Below are positions 44,355 to 52,297 of a stretch of 64,000 nt of DNA, one piece after another. The DNA is taken from the NCBI GenBank assembly GCA_050289485.1, contig JBNKFV010000009.1:487729-551728 (forward strand). Reading direction: 5' to 3'. Source of the DNA: JBNKFV01 sp050289485 (GTDB lineage: Bacteria; Pseudomonadota; Gammaproteobacteria; Pseudomonadales; Cellvibrionaceae). The translations under genes and the position numbers were made by a program. Each line of letters begins with the position of its first letter. Position 1 is the first letter of the stretch. The notes under the pieces were generated by a model, which had not been told where the DNA came from, searched no databases, and worked only from the letters and a program-made list of their open reading frames with translations.

Positions 44355-44382
44355 AGCCACTGACTTGTCAGTGGCTTTTTTT
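44355..44382 (+). terminator. Terminator shared by converging genes
   Basis: Stem AGCCACTGA-CTTG-TCAGTGGCT (44355-44376) with seven T for the plus-strand operon. The right arm contains the stop codon of the opposing gene (TGA at 44368-44370 on the minus strand). Confidence 0.85.
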
Positions 44383-45378
44383 CATGTTTGAAGCGTGCTC
44401 AGATACCAACGAGTAGGCTTTTAAGCGTTGTTCAAAGTTGTAGTAGGGCGCAGCCAGAATTATTTCATCGGCATTGAATTCACGCGCAAATGCGTCTATT
44501 TGCTCACACACGGCTGTGGGTGTGCCAACTGCAGCATATTTTCTGAAGGCCTTAATATGGGCCTGTTCTTCTGGGGTTAACTTACCCATAAACGTGCTGT
44601 CGGGCGGCTGTAGTCTTTGAGGCTTACCTCGTAGCAAGTGATATGACATTTGTGTAAGGGTGCTTGCTTGCTCTTGAGCGAGTGTATCGCTTTCGGCACA
44701 GAACATTGTCATGGCGAGCATCACATAGGGTTTGTTGAGTTGAGCCGATGGCTGAAAATTGCGGCGATAAATGTCCAGTGCTTCGGCGAGTGAATGAGGC
44801 GCGAAGTGCGACGCGAATGCATAGGGTAGTCCCATCATGGCTGCGACCTGCGCACCGTAAGTGCTTGATCCCAGTATCCATAAAGGCACATTTTGGGCAG
44901 CAGCGGGCGTAGCGACAATGGCTTGTTTTGCACCATCGCTGGCAAAGTAATGTTGTAGTTCTGCTACGTCTTCTACAAAGGTTTCTGCCGCACTGTAGGG
45001 GTCGCGACGCAATGCTCTCACGGTGGCACCGTCTGTTCCTGGGGCTCGACCAATGCCCAAATCGATACGGTCGGGATAAAATGCCGCCAAGGTGCCGAAC
45101 TGCTCGGCTACAATGAGTGGCGCGTGGTTGGGTAGCATGATGCCGCCTGAGCCCAGTCTGATACGCTGAGTTGCCGTGCCGGCATAGCCCAGTACGACCG
45201 CAGTGGCGCTGCAGGCTGCGGTTTGCATGTTGTGGTGTTCGGCTACCCAATAACGATGATAGCCACACTGTTCGACATGGGCTGCGAGTTTTGGTGTTTG
45301 GCGTAACGCCTCGGCGGGTGTGAGATTGTCGGGCACCCATGCTAAATCAAGCACTGAATAAGGTATTGGGTTGGTCAT
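44368..45378 (-). CDS. Luciferase-like flavin monooxygenase (YhbW type)
   Basis: 336 residues. N-terminus YSVLDLAWVPDNLTPAEAL, then RYWVAEHHNMQTAACSATAV, IRLGSGGIMLPNHAPLIVAEQFGTLA, DLGIGRAPGTD and the C-terminal VGTPTAVCEQIDAF: the LLM group-1 (YhbW-like) pattern. A TIM-barrel FMNH2-dependent oxidoreductase of unknown substrate, cytoplasmic. Single gene. Its stop codon sits in the terminator stem shared with the sucrose operon. Confidence 0.88.
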   Translation of the reverse strand: MTNPIPYSVLDLAWVPDNLTPAEALRQTPKLAAHVEQCGYHRYWVAEHHNMQTAACSATAVVLGYAGTATQRIRLGSGGIMLPNHAPLIVAEQFGTLAAFYPDRIDLGIGRAPGTDGATVRALRRDPYSAAETFVEDVAELQHYFASDGAKQAIVATPAAAQNVPLWILGSSTYGAQVAAMMGLPYAFASHFAPHSLAEALDIYRRNFQPSAQLNKPYVMLAMTMFCAESDTLAQEQASTLTQMSYHLLRGKPQRLQPPDSTFMGKLTPEEQAHIKAFRKYAAVGTPTAVCEQIDAFAREFNADEIILAAPYYNFEQRLKAYSLVSEHASNMKKSH

Positions 45379-45562
45379 AATAGAAGCATATAGCCGTGGG
45401 TAGTTTTAAGCGAAGAATGTTGTTTGCAATGTGCAAGGGTATCAGTAATAGTGGCGGGGTCGTACTGCCGCAAGAGGTAAGCAGCCTTGATCAGCCGTTT
45501 TCCTGTGTTGATGCGACGCCCAAAGCGCTATGATTACGTATTACATATGAAAAGGGGTGCCT

Positions 45563-45817
45563 ATGCCTGATCAACCTGAAAAAAATGCCATCAAGCAGGC
45601 GCGTAAAGCGCTTGAATTAGCGCGCGATGTGGATGATCAAGATTTTTTAAGTCAGCTTTTGACTCGTATCGCCAAAGGTGAAACTGAGCCGGAGGGGGAA
45701 GAGGTGTCATTCCCTGATCAGCTCGAAGAGTACGCGCTTTCGTTTGAGAGTGAGCATCCCCGGCTTGCGGGTGCCATACGGGAAGTGTTGGATGCACTCC
45801 AGCGTATGGGTATTTAA
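45563..45817 (+). CDS. DUF4404 family protein
   Basis: 84 residues. Helical and acidic, ending FESEHPRLAGAIREVLDALQRMGI, the recognisable DUF4404 C-terminus (FExEHPRLTG...LSNMGI). Cytoplasmic, function unknown. Start: ATG 45563 is preceded by AAAGGGG with 5-6 bases' spacing; the GTG at 45557 lies in that site. Faces the Fur-box gene tail to tail, 11 bases apart. Confidence 0.8.
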   Translation: MPDQPEKNAIKQARKALELARDVDDQDFLSQLLTRIAKGETEPEGEEVSFPDQLEEYALSFESEHPRLAGAIREVLDALQRMGI

Positions 45818-45828
45818 ATTCCACCTCA

Positions 45829-46341
45829 TTAATGCCAAAGCTGTTGAGCAGCGCGCTGCGCCTGCTCTTCAGTCTGTCGCACAATTGTCCTCAGTTCTGT
45901 GATATTTCCCCGTTCCCCTAAGTGAGAAACCAGTGAAAACAGCGTATTTTTTAGACTGGTGAGGGCGTCTAGTCGTAGCCAGCGTTGACATTGGCCGTCC
46001 TGGCAAAGAGTGGCGATTTCTTCGTGTAAGGCGAAGAGGATTTTTTCGCTCATGTCGGTATTACCACTAGCCATCGCCGTTGCTGCCAGGTTATGACACG
46101 CATTCACTCTCATTTCAGTTAATGATAATGATGTCTGGCAATCGGCCTTAGGTTTTTGGCTGTAATGCTCTAGGAGGAAGGCTGTAATTTCTGCGGCTGC
46201 CGCAAAATAACCAAAAGCATCGTCGTAACGTTGGTGACTGAAGGCAGTATGGCCTTTTTGCATGGTGTTATGCCAAAGCTCATAGGCCTGCGGGCCTTTA
46301 CGTTTCAATACTTGCTGCTGATGAGAGCATAGGTGTGGCAT
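45829..46341 (-). CDS. Predicted Fur-regulated helical-repeat protein
   Basis: 170 residues, mostly helical. It contains TPR-like stretches (AYELWHNTMQKGHTAFSHQ, RYDDAFGYFAAAAEI, CHNLAATAMASGN) and four or five cysteines spaced through the sequence. No signal peptide. No family recognised. A near-consensus Fur box lies 20-37 bases upstream of its ATG, so it should be induced by iron limitation. AGGAG precedes the start (minus strand). It may be an adaptor in iron homeostasis; function unknown. Confidence 0.75.
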   Translation of the reverse strand: MPHLCSHQQQVLKRKGPQAYELWHNTMQKGHTAFSHQRYDDAFGYFAAAAEITAFLLEHYSQKPKADCQTSLSLTEMRVNACHNLAATAMASGNTDMSEKILFALHEEIATLCQDGQCQRWLRLDALTSLKNTLFSLVSHLGERGNITELRTIVRQTEEQAQRAAQQLWH

Positions 46342-46359
46342 TAAAAAACTCCTTTATGC

Positions 46360-46378
46360 AAATGATAATCATTATTAT
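46360..46378 (-). promoter_or_regulatory. Fur box
   Basis: AAATGATAATCATTATTAT at 46360-46378 matches GATAATGATAATCATTATC at most central positions, including the core TGATAATCATTA. Placed just upstream of the minus-strand gene starting at 46341. Confidence 0.8.
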
Positions 46379-46485
46379 TTAATGCTTTGAGGTGCTTCGT
46401 CAACCCTGGGATTGCTCGGGTTTTCAGCAACTTGAGCAATGATTAGCTAAGTCTATGAAATAATAGAAAAAGTCGAAAAAAAGGG

Positions 46486-46514
46486 TTGACGAATGCGGCC
46501 GTAATTCCTATTAT
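46486..46514 (+). promoter_or_regulatory. Promoter of tRNA-Arg locus
   Basis: TTGACG (46486-46491), 17-bp spacer, TATTAT (46509-46514), then a GC-rich discriminator GCGCGCC as in stable-RNA promoters. Its start lies about 6 nt before the detached tRNA 5' fragment, not before the intact tRNA. Confidence 0.88.
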
Positions 46515-46526
46515 GCGCGCCTCTAC

Positions 46527-46545
46527 GCACTCGTAGCTCAGTTGG
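46527..46545 (+). pseudogene. Detached 5' fragment of tRNA-Arg
   Basis: GCACTCGTAGCTCAGTTGG repeats the first 19 nt of the intact tRNA-Arg at 46709 with one change. It sits where the tRNA would be expected relative to the promoter. A 163-nt spacer follows (46546-46708) with hairpins CAAACGC-ATC-GCGTTTG, GCCTTTTACTTTAGTAAAAGGC and ATTTGGCCTATAGGCCAAAT, then the intact tRNA. Confidence 0.8.
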
Positions 46546-46708
46546 GTGCAGTCGGGATCACAAACGCATCGCGTTTGCCGACGAAACGCCTTTTACTTTA
46601 GTAAAAGGCCGGGGATTTGGCCTATAGGCCAAATCGAGTACCTTGGTACTTTATCCTCAGGCATTGGAATCTGGCTTGGTGGGTAGCTAAATTTAAGATT
46701 CTCATTAC

Positions 46709-46785
46709 GCACTCGTAGCTCAGCTGGATAGAGTACTCGGCTACGAACCGAGCGGTCGAAGGTTCGAATCCTTCCGAGTGCGCCA
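46709..46785 (+). tRNA. tRNA-Arg(ACG)
   Basis: 77 nt with encoded CCA. Acceptor GCACTCG/CGAGTGC, anticodon arm CTCGG-CTACGAA-CCGAG giving ACG (read as ICG), T-arm GGTTCGAATCC. A terminator (AGCTCGCC/GGCGGGCT plus seven T) follows at 46795-46822. The likely promoter is 200 bases upstream, before a detached 5' fragment. Confidence 0.97.
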
Positions 46786-47118
46786 TATACAAAAAGCTCG
46801 CCTTTACAGGCGGGCTTTTTTTATATGTGTCGAGGTGGGATGAGAAGCTTCGCAGGTTCGACAAAATGCCGGGAGCATTTTGAACCGCCGCAGGCGCCGC
46901 GCTAGCGGGCGGGCACAGGGAGGTGCCCGAGTTAATCCTTCCGAGTGCGCCATATACAAAAGGCTCGCCTTTACAGGCGGGCTTTTTTTATATGTGCCGA
47001 GGTGGGGTGAGAAGCTTCGTAGGTTCGACAAAATGCCGGGAGCATTTTGAACCGCCGCAGGCGCCGCGTTAGCGGGCGGGCACAGGAGGTGCCCGAGTTA
47101 ATCCTTCCGAGTGCGCCA
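46767..47118 (+). repeat. Tandem repeat carrying tRNA-Arg 3' end
   Basis: The last 19 nt of the tRNA (AATCCTTCCGAGTGCGCCA, 46767-46785) recur at 46934-46952 and 47100-47118. The periods are 167 and 166 bp. Each unit holds the 3' tRNA end, a terminator, a hairpin AAAATGC-CGGGA-GCATTTT (46863-46881, 47030-47048) and GGGCAC/GTGCCC. The two units differ at about five bases, all transitions, plus one deleted G. Apparent short open frames over the repeat are not genes. Confidence 0.92.
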
Positions 47119-47126
47119 TATTGAAC

Positions 47127-47157
47127 AAAAAAGCCCGGCCTAGCGTCGGGCTTTTTT
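47127..47157 (+). terminator. Terminator ending the tRNA-Arg repeat array
   Basis: AAGCCCG/CGGGCTT stem (47131-47137, 47147-47153) with a 9-base loop and T-tract, different from the terminator inside the repeat units. Confidence 0.85.
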
Positions 47158-47707
47158 GTATTTAATTTCTGTCACTTCACCTCTGTTTTTTTCTTCGGCT
47201 GTAAGCGACCCAGGGCGCCGCCAGTGCCTGCAGGCTTGTTTGTGCCTGCTCAGCGTTAAGCAAATGCTTTGTTAAATACTCTCAGGTTTCGACAATTACT
47301 TAATGTAGAGCAGGCGGTGTTTCTCAAGGTGCGGGCACCTGGCACTATATTATTGATGTATTGCTAGGGTGCCATCGATTCAGTTTAAAATGATCAAATG
47401 ACTCCTGTGTGTTAAGTGTCGCTTTTCCTTTTACTGACGATGATGCGCTGTTTCTCGGGCAGTGCCATCGAATAAAAGCATAAAAATCAATTTGTTATAG
47501 CAATGTTTATGCTGAGGCTAGGTTTTTGAGATGCACACTACGTTATTTCATGTTTACAGATTGTGCTTTTTTGAAATATGATCATATTTTTGGTGTGGTT
47601 ATAGCTTGCCGTAGTCGGCTATTGGGCAATGGCAAAGCCTGCTTTTGGTGGTAGGCTCGGGTGCGGGTAGGCGCGAAGACCAGCGGTGATGAGAAGAATT
47701 AAACACA
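47158..47707. other. 550-bp region without a gene
   Basis: No coding frame, RNA gene or clear repeat is seen. Base composition is mixed and becomes AT-rich near 47460-47600. Confidence 0.5.
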
Positions 47708-48580
47708 ATGAAAATGATTAATCCAGTTACGGCAGCAGGCTTTAAGGTTCCCTGGTTTTCACTGTTTAAGTATACGGTTTATGCCCTGTTAACAGTGAAT
47801 CTGGTTTTGTTCTTTCTGCAAGACGCCGAAGCGTCAACGCATATTTTTACCGATGGTATTACTTTTTCGCAGCTAATCGAAGCCTATGCGACGACCATCG
47901 ACACTGCCTTTTGGATAATGTTGTTATACATCTTTGAACTCGAAACCTGGGTAATCTCAGACAGTCGTTTGAAAGGCAGTTTGAAGTGGTGGCTCAATGG
48001 GGTCAAAGGTATTTGTTATGTCGTTTTGTGTTACGCGCTTTATGGGTATTTCGCCAAGTATCTTGCTATGCAGGGTTTCGACGCGGCGGCATTTACGAAT
48101 CTCTGCTCTCAGGTGGGCGATAAGTTATCGTTTATGACCGCATTGGATGAGTTTGAAGTCGTATCCGCGCAAAATTGTGGCACTTTGTCGAGTGCTAATA
48201 CCTTTTTTCAGGTGCCTGACAGCACGATGGTGACTGATCGTGAAGCCCTTGAGTCGGCAACGTGGTTTGCGCTGATTGATGTGGTGAATGCGACAGCCTG
48301 GTTGTTGGTTGTATCGATTTTAACGCTGGATGTTCTGTGGCAAATGCGTGGTAAGTTCGATGGCGTTACCTTACGTGTTTCGGCTGTGATCAAGGTGGTG
48401 CTCTACTTTATTCTATTGGTGGCAGCCATATTGTGGGGTGTTGACGGTGATTTTCTCGATTTCTGGGATGCTTTTATGTGGATTCTGGCGTTCGCTTTTA
48501 TTGAAATGAACCTATTCGAGTGGCTTGCGGAATCAAAGGGCAAGCATCTGGCGATTGGTGCAGAGACTATGAAACACTGA
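47708..48580 (+). CDS. Six-helix membrane protein of unknown function
   Basis: 290 residues. Likely helices near residues 18-38, 56-74, 90-112, 177-205, 217-238 and 247-268. A periplasmic or cytoplasmic loop of about 65 residues between helices 3 and 4 contains two cysteines (NLCSQV, AQNCGT). Acidic residues sit inside helices (LYIFELETW, FIEMNLFEW). No family recognised. Single gene. The degenerate repeat fragment at 48585 starts just after its stop. Confidence 0.75.
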   Translation: MKMINPVTAAGFKVPWFSLFKYTVYALLTVNLVLFFLQDAEASTHIFTDGITFSQLIEAYATTIDTAFWIMLLYIFELETWVISDSRLKGSLKWWLNGVKGICYVVLCYALYGYFAKYLAMQGFDAAAFTNLCSQVGDKLSFMTALDEFEVVSAQNCGTLSSANTFFQVPDSTMVTDREALESATWFALIDVVNATAWLLVVSILTLDVLWQMRGKFDGVTLRVSAVIKVVLYFILLVAAILWGVDGDFLDFWDAFMWILAFAFIEMNLFEWLAESKGKHLAIGAETMKH

Positions 48581-48584
48581 TCGT

Positions 48585-48660
48585 TTACGGCGCATCCGTG
48601 CGCCGCTTATTGGTTTTATTTATTGATCGTAAGGCCACTGAATATTCAGGGTTAATTAGC
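48585..48660 (+). repeat. Fragment of the MITE-like element (right half)
   Basis: ACGGCGCATCCGTGCGCCGC at 48587-48606 matches GGCGCGTCCGTGCGCCGC of copy A, and GAATATTCAGGGTTAAT (48640-48656) matches its right end AAATATTCGCCGGGTTAAT. The left half is missing. The stop codon of the converging PEP-CTERM gene lies in this end. Confidence 0.6.
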
Positions 48661-49207
48661 TGCGAATGCGTTTACGCAGCGTTGCTGTTGCAATCAGGCC
48701 CGCCACTAATACCAGCAAAATACTCGGCTCAGGTACCAGTGCAACTTGCATGTCGTATTGGTAAGTATCGAAGCTAAACAGACCATTATTACCACCCACG
48801 GCGATGGTGTAAGTGCCGGGGGTGCTCAACAATAACTGATTGAGGCTACCGCCAATGCCGCTAACCAGTGAATCTGTGCCGCCTACATAAGTGAGTGGGC
48901 CGTTGAACAGATCGAAGGAATCCGCATCGTTGTCAAACAACACGCTGGTGTCGGAATCGGGTTGTCCCTGATAAACACTGATGCCAAATACGATGTCGGA
49001 AAGAATGCTCACTGACAGGCTTTTGGGTTCTGTAATATCGAATATCCAGTAGTCGATATCACCAGTAGCGCCATCAGTAAACCAGCCAGAGTCGCCGGTA
49101 ACCGAATCAGAATAGGTGCCATTGCCGGGAATGGTAATTACGCCAGCGTTAGCCGATAGCCCCAACGTACTTAATAGTATACCTACGGTAAAAAGTAACG
49201 ATTTCAT
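48656..49207 (-). CDS. PEP-CTERM sorting-domain protein (second)
   Basis: 183 residues. Signal peptide (about 1-21, ending ANA), a beta-rich domain like bacterial pre-peptidase/PPC-type folds (DYWIFDITEPKSLSVSIL, TPGTYTIAVGGNNG), then the exosortase signal VPEPSILLVLVAGLIATATLRKRIRS. Secreted and processed by an exosortase encoded elsewhere. It follows the PhoX-like gene by 50 bases on the same strand, probably in the tat-phoX transcript, and the two could work together at the cell surface. Confidence 0.85.
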   Translation of the reverse strand: MKSLLFTVGILLSTLGLSANAGVITIPGNGTYSDSVTGDSGWFTDGATGDIDYWIFDITEPKSLSVSILSDIVFGISVYQGQPDSDTSVLFDNDADSFDLFNGPLTYVGGTDSLVSGIGGSLNQLLLSTPGTYTIAVGGNNGLFSFDTYQYDMQVALVPEPSILLVLVAGLIATATLRKRIRS

Positions 49208-49257
49208 AGTAACTCCTTAATAATGAAAAGATGGGCAACGTGTGCTGCCCACGTTAT

Positions 49258-50718
49258 TTATAAACCGCCGTTTTCCCACGGGCCGGTAATCGCAAAGGTC
49301 ACACCGGGAGATTGCACATTGGCAAACAACCAGCGGTCGTGGAAGCAGGCGCCGGCCCACTCGCGGCTGCTGAAATTACGACGTGCGCTACCGTCGGTAG
49401 AGTTGCCAACGCGATCAACAACGTTATCCTTAACCCCGGGGTACACTGCGTCGATTGTGGCCAGGTCGCCTTGATCCAGTGCGATGCGGTTTTCTACAAA
49501 TGGAAAGGTAATGCCTGATTGGGTTAGGCCAACCATGCGTTTAGGGTTTGAGCCACCGTCTTCACACATAATCAGTGATCCACGTGGGCTTACCGCAATG
49601 TTGTCGGGTCCATCCACTTCGGTGAGTGCGTCTTGTGATTCAAACATCAGGGTGAGTTGTTCTTTACGAGGGTCGTAGCAGAAAATCTGCCCCAAGTTGG
49701 CTGCCCCGCCGGAAGTCGATACGAAGTAAATTTTGCCATCGTCATACCAGCAGCCTTCGCCGCGCTCGATAATGGCAGCATCGTAAGCTTGGTCAAAACA
49801 GGTTTCGGACGTTGCATCGGGGTCAGCAATTTCTTGCCAGCTTACATTCCATGTTTGCCCTTCGGTAAGGCCTCCGCGTAAATCAACGCGGCCGGTTTCG
49901 TTAACCACCATAGCGTACAGTGTGCCGCCAGATTTTAAATCGCCCCATTTGCCATTAGGTACAAATTTGTAGAATGCAGAAGCACCTTTGTCTTCGGTTT
50001 CATAAACAGTGCCAGTTGCCGGATCAACAGCTACGGCTTCGTGTGAGAAGCGGCCCATTTCACGAATAGGTTGTCCATCGGATATACCAAAGCCTGGTAC
50101 TTCAAATACATAGCCGTGGTTGTAGCCTTGTGGGCCGTTGCCCCAGGCGTGGAAGGTTTCTTCACAAGACAGCCAAGTTCCCCAAGGGGTAGGGCCGCCA
50201 GCACAGTTACGAATAGTGCCGCCCAGACTGTTCCATGAGGATAAAAATTTACCGTGCTTGGCATCAAACATCAGGTTGGTAGTGCCACCGTATTGAGCTG
50301 GGTTGTATACCCCGCGGTTACCACGTGGTGATGCCTTGTGACCTTCACCTTCAGAGAGTTCGTGGTTACGTACCAATACAATGATATTTTCTTTCGCTGC
50401 GACTACTGCCATGCCATCGTGGTCGGTTGGAGTCGGCAAACGGTCACGCTGCAATTGGCCGGTCCAGCCGTAGCTAAAATATTCAAAACCTTCTGGCAGT
50501 GCCAGCAGCTCCAGGCCTGTCGCTTGGCATTTTTTCAACGACAGTGGGCCGTAGTCTTCAGTGTATGGCAGGCTGATGGCTGCAGCGCGATTTGCCATGG
50601 TGGCAAATGCAGCACTGGCGGCAACAGCAGAACCGCCTTTCATAAAGTCACGGCGATTAACGGCGGACTGCACGTTCGATAAATCGCTGAACGGTGGTAA
50701 AAGTTCATTTTTCATCAC
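49258..50718 (-). CDS. PhoX-like (DUF839) Tat-exported phosphatase
   Basis: 486 residues. Twin-arginine signal NRRDFMKGGSAVAASAAF near residues 22-40. DUF839/PhoX propeller features: RNHELSEGEG, GTIRNCAGGPTPWGTWLSCEE, GRFSHEAVAVDPATGTVYETED, SPRGSLIMCEDGG. PhoX enzymes are calcium/iron phosphatases folded in the cytoplasm and exported by Tat. It is shorter than typical PhoX (over 600 residues), so substrate is uncertain. It lies directly downstream of tatABC on the same strand. Confidence 0.85.
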   Translation of the reverse strand: MMKNELLPPFSDLSNVQSAVNRRDFMKGGSAVAASAAFATMANRAAAISLPYTEDYGPLSLKKCQATGLELLALPEGFEYFSYGWTGQLQRDRLPTPTDHDGMAVVAAKENIIVLVRNHELSEGEGHKASPRGNRGVYNPAQYGGTTNLMFDAKHGKFLSSWNSLGGTIRNCAGGPTPWGTWLSCEETFHAWGNGPQGYNHGYVFEVPGFGISDGQPIREMGRFSHEAVAVDPATGTVYETEDKGASAFYKFVPNGKWGDLKSGGTLYAMVVNETGRVDLRGGLTEGQTWNVSWQEIADPDATSETCFDQAYDAAIIERGEGCWYDDGKIYFVSTSGGAANLGQIFCYDPRKEQLTLMFESQDALTEVDGPDNIAVSPRGSLIMCEDGGSNPKRMVGLTQSGITFPFVENRIALDQGDLATIDAVYPGVKDNVVDRVGNSTDGSARRNFSSREWAGACFHDRWLFANVQSPGVTFAITGPWENGGL

Positions 50719-50908
50719 GATTGCTCCTGTAGTCTTTTAAGTTTGATGGGGTATTGGGGTAACCAATGACGGCAGGTTAGCAATGAGATGTGACACCGCT
50801 GGGTCGTTAACTTGAAAGAAAATTTAACACTGTGTTGCTTAAAAAAGTCATCCGCATTAACTGTTTAATACAGATTTTTTAAACACGTACTTTTCTGGGC
50901 ACAAAGTA

Positions 50909-51691
50909 CTAGGCGATAGCATCTTCTTGATTGCGCTTCTCAGTCATGCGAATGAGCACGATAGAAAGTTCATAAAGCAATACAATGGGTACCCCCAGTG
51001 CTATTTGCGAAATTAAATCAGGCGGAGTAATAAAGGCAGCAATAAGAAAAACCACGACGATAGCGTGGCGGCGGTAGTGAGAAAGCGTATCAGCAGTAAT
51101 AATGCCGGCTTTAGCCATTACCCATAATAAAACCGGTAGCTCAAAACTTAGGCCAAACGCTAATATGAGCCTCATTACCAAATCGAGATATTCACTCACG
51201 CGTGCATCTAACTGTACGGCAATGCTTTCATTGGCAACGGCAGCACTTTCAAAGCTAATAAAAAATTTCCATGCCAGCGGCATCACAACGTAAAACGCCA
51301 GTGCGGCCCCTACAACAAAAAGAATTGGCGTGAGTATAAATAGTGGTATTACGGCTTGTTGTTCTGTGTGATATAACCCTGGTGCGATAAAACGCCATAA
51401 TTGTATGAGTGTCAGTGGAAGAGTACAGAAAATTGCAGCAAAGAAAGCCAGCTTGATATAAGTGAAAAAAGCTTCGTGTAACCCGGTGTAAATCATTCTA
51501 CGTTGTGTATCAGGACCTAGTACATCAATGAGGGGCTGTTGCAGAAATTGATAAATAGGTTGGGAAAAAGAATAGGCCACGGCAAAAGCCGCAGCGAAAA
51601 ATACCAGGCAGTAAAGTAGGCGCTTGCGCAGTTCCAACAAGTGGGTGAGCAGTGGGGCTTTGGATAAATCCAGGTCGTCGTGAGTTGGCAT
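50909..51691 (-). CDS. tatC: Twin-arginine translocase subunit TatC
   Basis: 260 residues with six helices. Signature LLTHLLELRKRLLY near the N-terminus and the conserved Glu/Phe-rich FGLSFELPVLLW (helix 3-4 region). It recognises twin-arginine signals together with TatB in the inner membrane. Nine bases after tatB. The next gene on the strand is a Tat substrate. Confidence 0.95.
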   Translation of the reverse strand: MPTHDDLDLSKAPLLTHLLELRKRLLYCLVFFAAAFAVAYSFSQPIYQFLQQPLIDVLGPDTQRRMIYTGLHEAFFTYIKLAFFAAIFCTLPLTLIQLWRFIAPGLYHTEQQAVIPLFILTPILFVVGAALAFYVVMPLAWKFFISFESAAVANESIAVQLDARVSEYLDLVMRLILAFGLSFELPVLLWVMAKAGIITADTLSHYRRHAIVVVFLIAAFITPPDLISQIALGVPIVLLYELSIVLIRMTEKRNQEDAIA

Positions 51692-51700
51692 GGTATATAA

Positions 51701-52060
51701 CTACGGTGCGTTGTTAGATGGTTTGTTTTCTTCGGCTAGGGCTTTAGCCTGCTGGATTTTCTCGCGTCTGGCTTGGTGTTGTTCAGCTGTCATACTGCCG
51801 GGGATGAAATCGTCTGGCAGGTTGCGCACAGACTCTGGCAAATAATCATGCCAGTTTTGATCTTTTTGATGGTTACCAGATGCAAAGTCAATTTCCCTCT
51901 CTAATTGAGTGAGGCTACCTTTAACATCGGCATAGTGACGGCGCATTTTGCTGACAAAGCGTGTCCCCATTTTGAATAATTGGGGCAGATCTTTAGGGCC
52001 GATAATGACAAGGGCCAGTACGGCAACAAAGGCAAGCTCTGTCCAGCTGAAGTCAAACAT
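51701..52060 (-). CDS. tatB: Sec-independent translocase TatB
   Basis: 119 residues. A single N-terminal helix with conserved Glu (FSWTELAFVAVLALVIIGP), GPKDLP hinge, amphipathic helix and a charged tail. It forms the receptor complex with TatC. Middle gene of tatABC. Confidence 0.92.
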   Translation of the reverse strand: MFDFSWTELAFVAVLALVIIGPKDLPQLFKMGTRFVSKMRRHYADVKGSLTQLEREIDFASGNHQKDQNWHDYLPESVRNLPDDFIPGSMTAEQHQARREKIQQAKALAEENKPSNNAP

Positions 52061-52080
52061 GGGGATGCCTCGTTGGCTGC

Positions 52081-52281
52081 TTAGTTAGATGGCGTTTGAG
52101 TAGAGTGGTTGTCTTTTTGGGAAGCCGTTGTTGTTCCACTATTTTCTTCTTCTTTGATCCCTTGTTTAAAGCCTTTAATACCTTCTGCGATATCAGTCAT
52201 AAGTGTAGGTATACGGCCTCTTCCAAATAATAGAATTAGTACTAATACGACTAACGCGAGTTGCCATGCACTAATACCCAT
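52081..52281 (-). CDS. tatA: Sec-independent translocase TatA
   Basis: 66 residues. One helix (LALVVLVLILLFGRGRIP), the FGRG hinge and an amphipathic helix DIAEGIKGFKQGIKEEE. It forms the transport pore. First gene of the operon, with AGGAG upstream of its ATG. Confidence 0.93.
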   Translation of the reverse strand: MGISAWQLALVVLVLILLFGRGRIPTLMTDIAEGIKGFKQGIKEEENSGTTTASQKDNHSTQTPSN

Positions 52282-52297
52282 ATTGCATCTCCTGTAA

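Noticed and set aside
46622..47031. Two short minus-strand open frames with a shared start (MSNLRSFS)
   Set aside because: They arise from the tandem repeat behind tRNA-Arg and read across tRNA and terminator sequence; no ribosome sites.
46767..47118. CRISPR-like direct repeats
   Set aside because: Only three short copies with long, nearly identical spacers; the repeated part is the tRNA 3' end, so it is a tandem duplication, not a CRISPR array.
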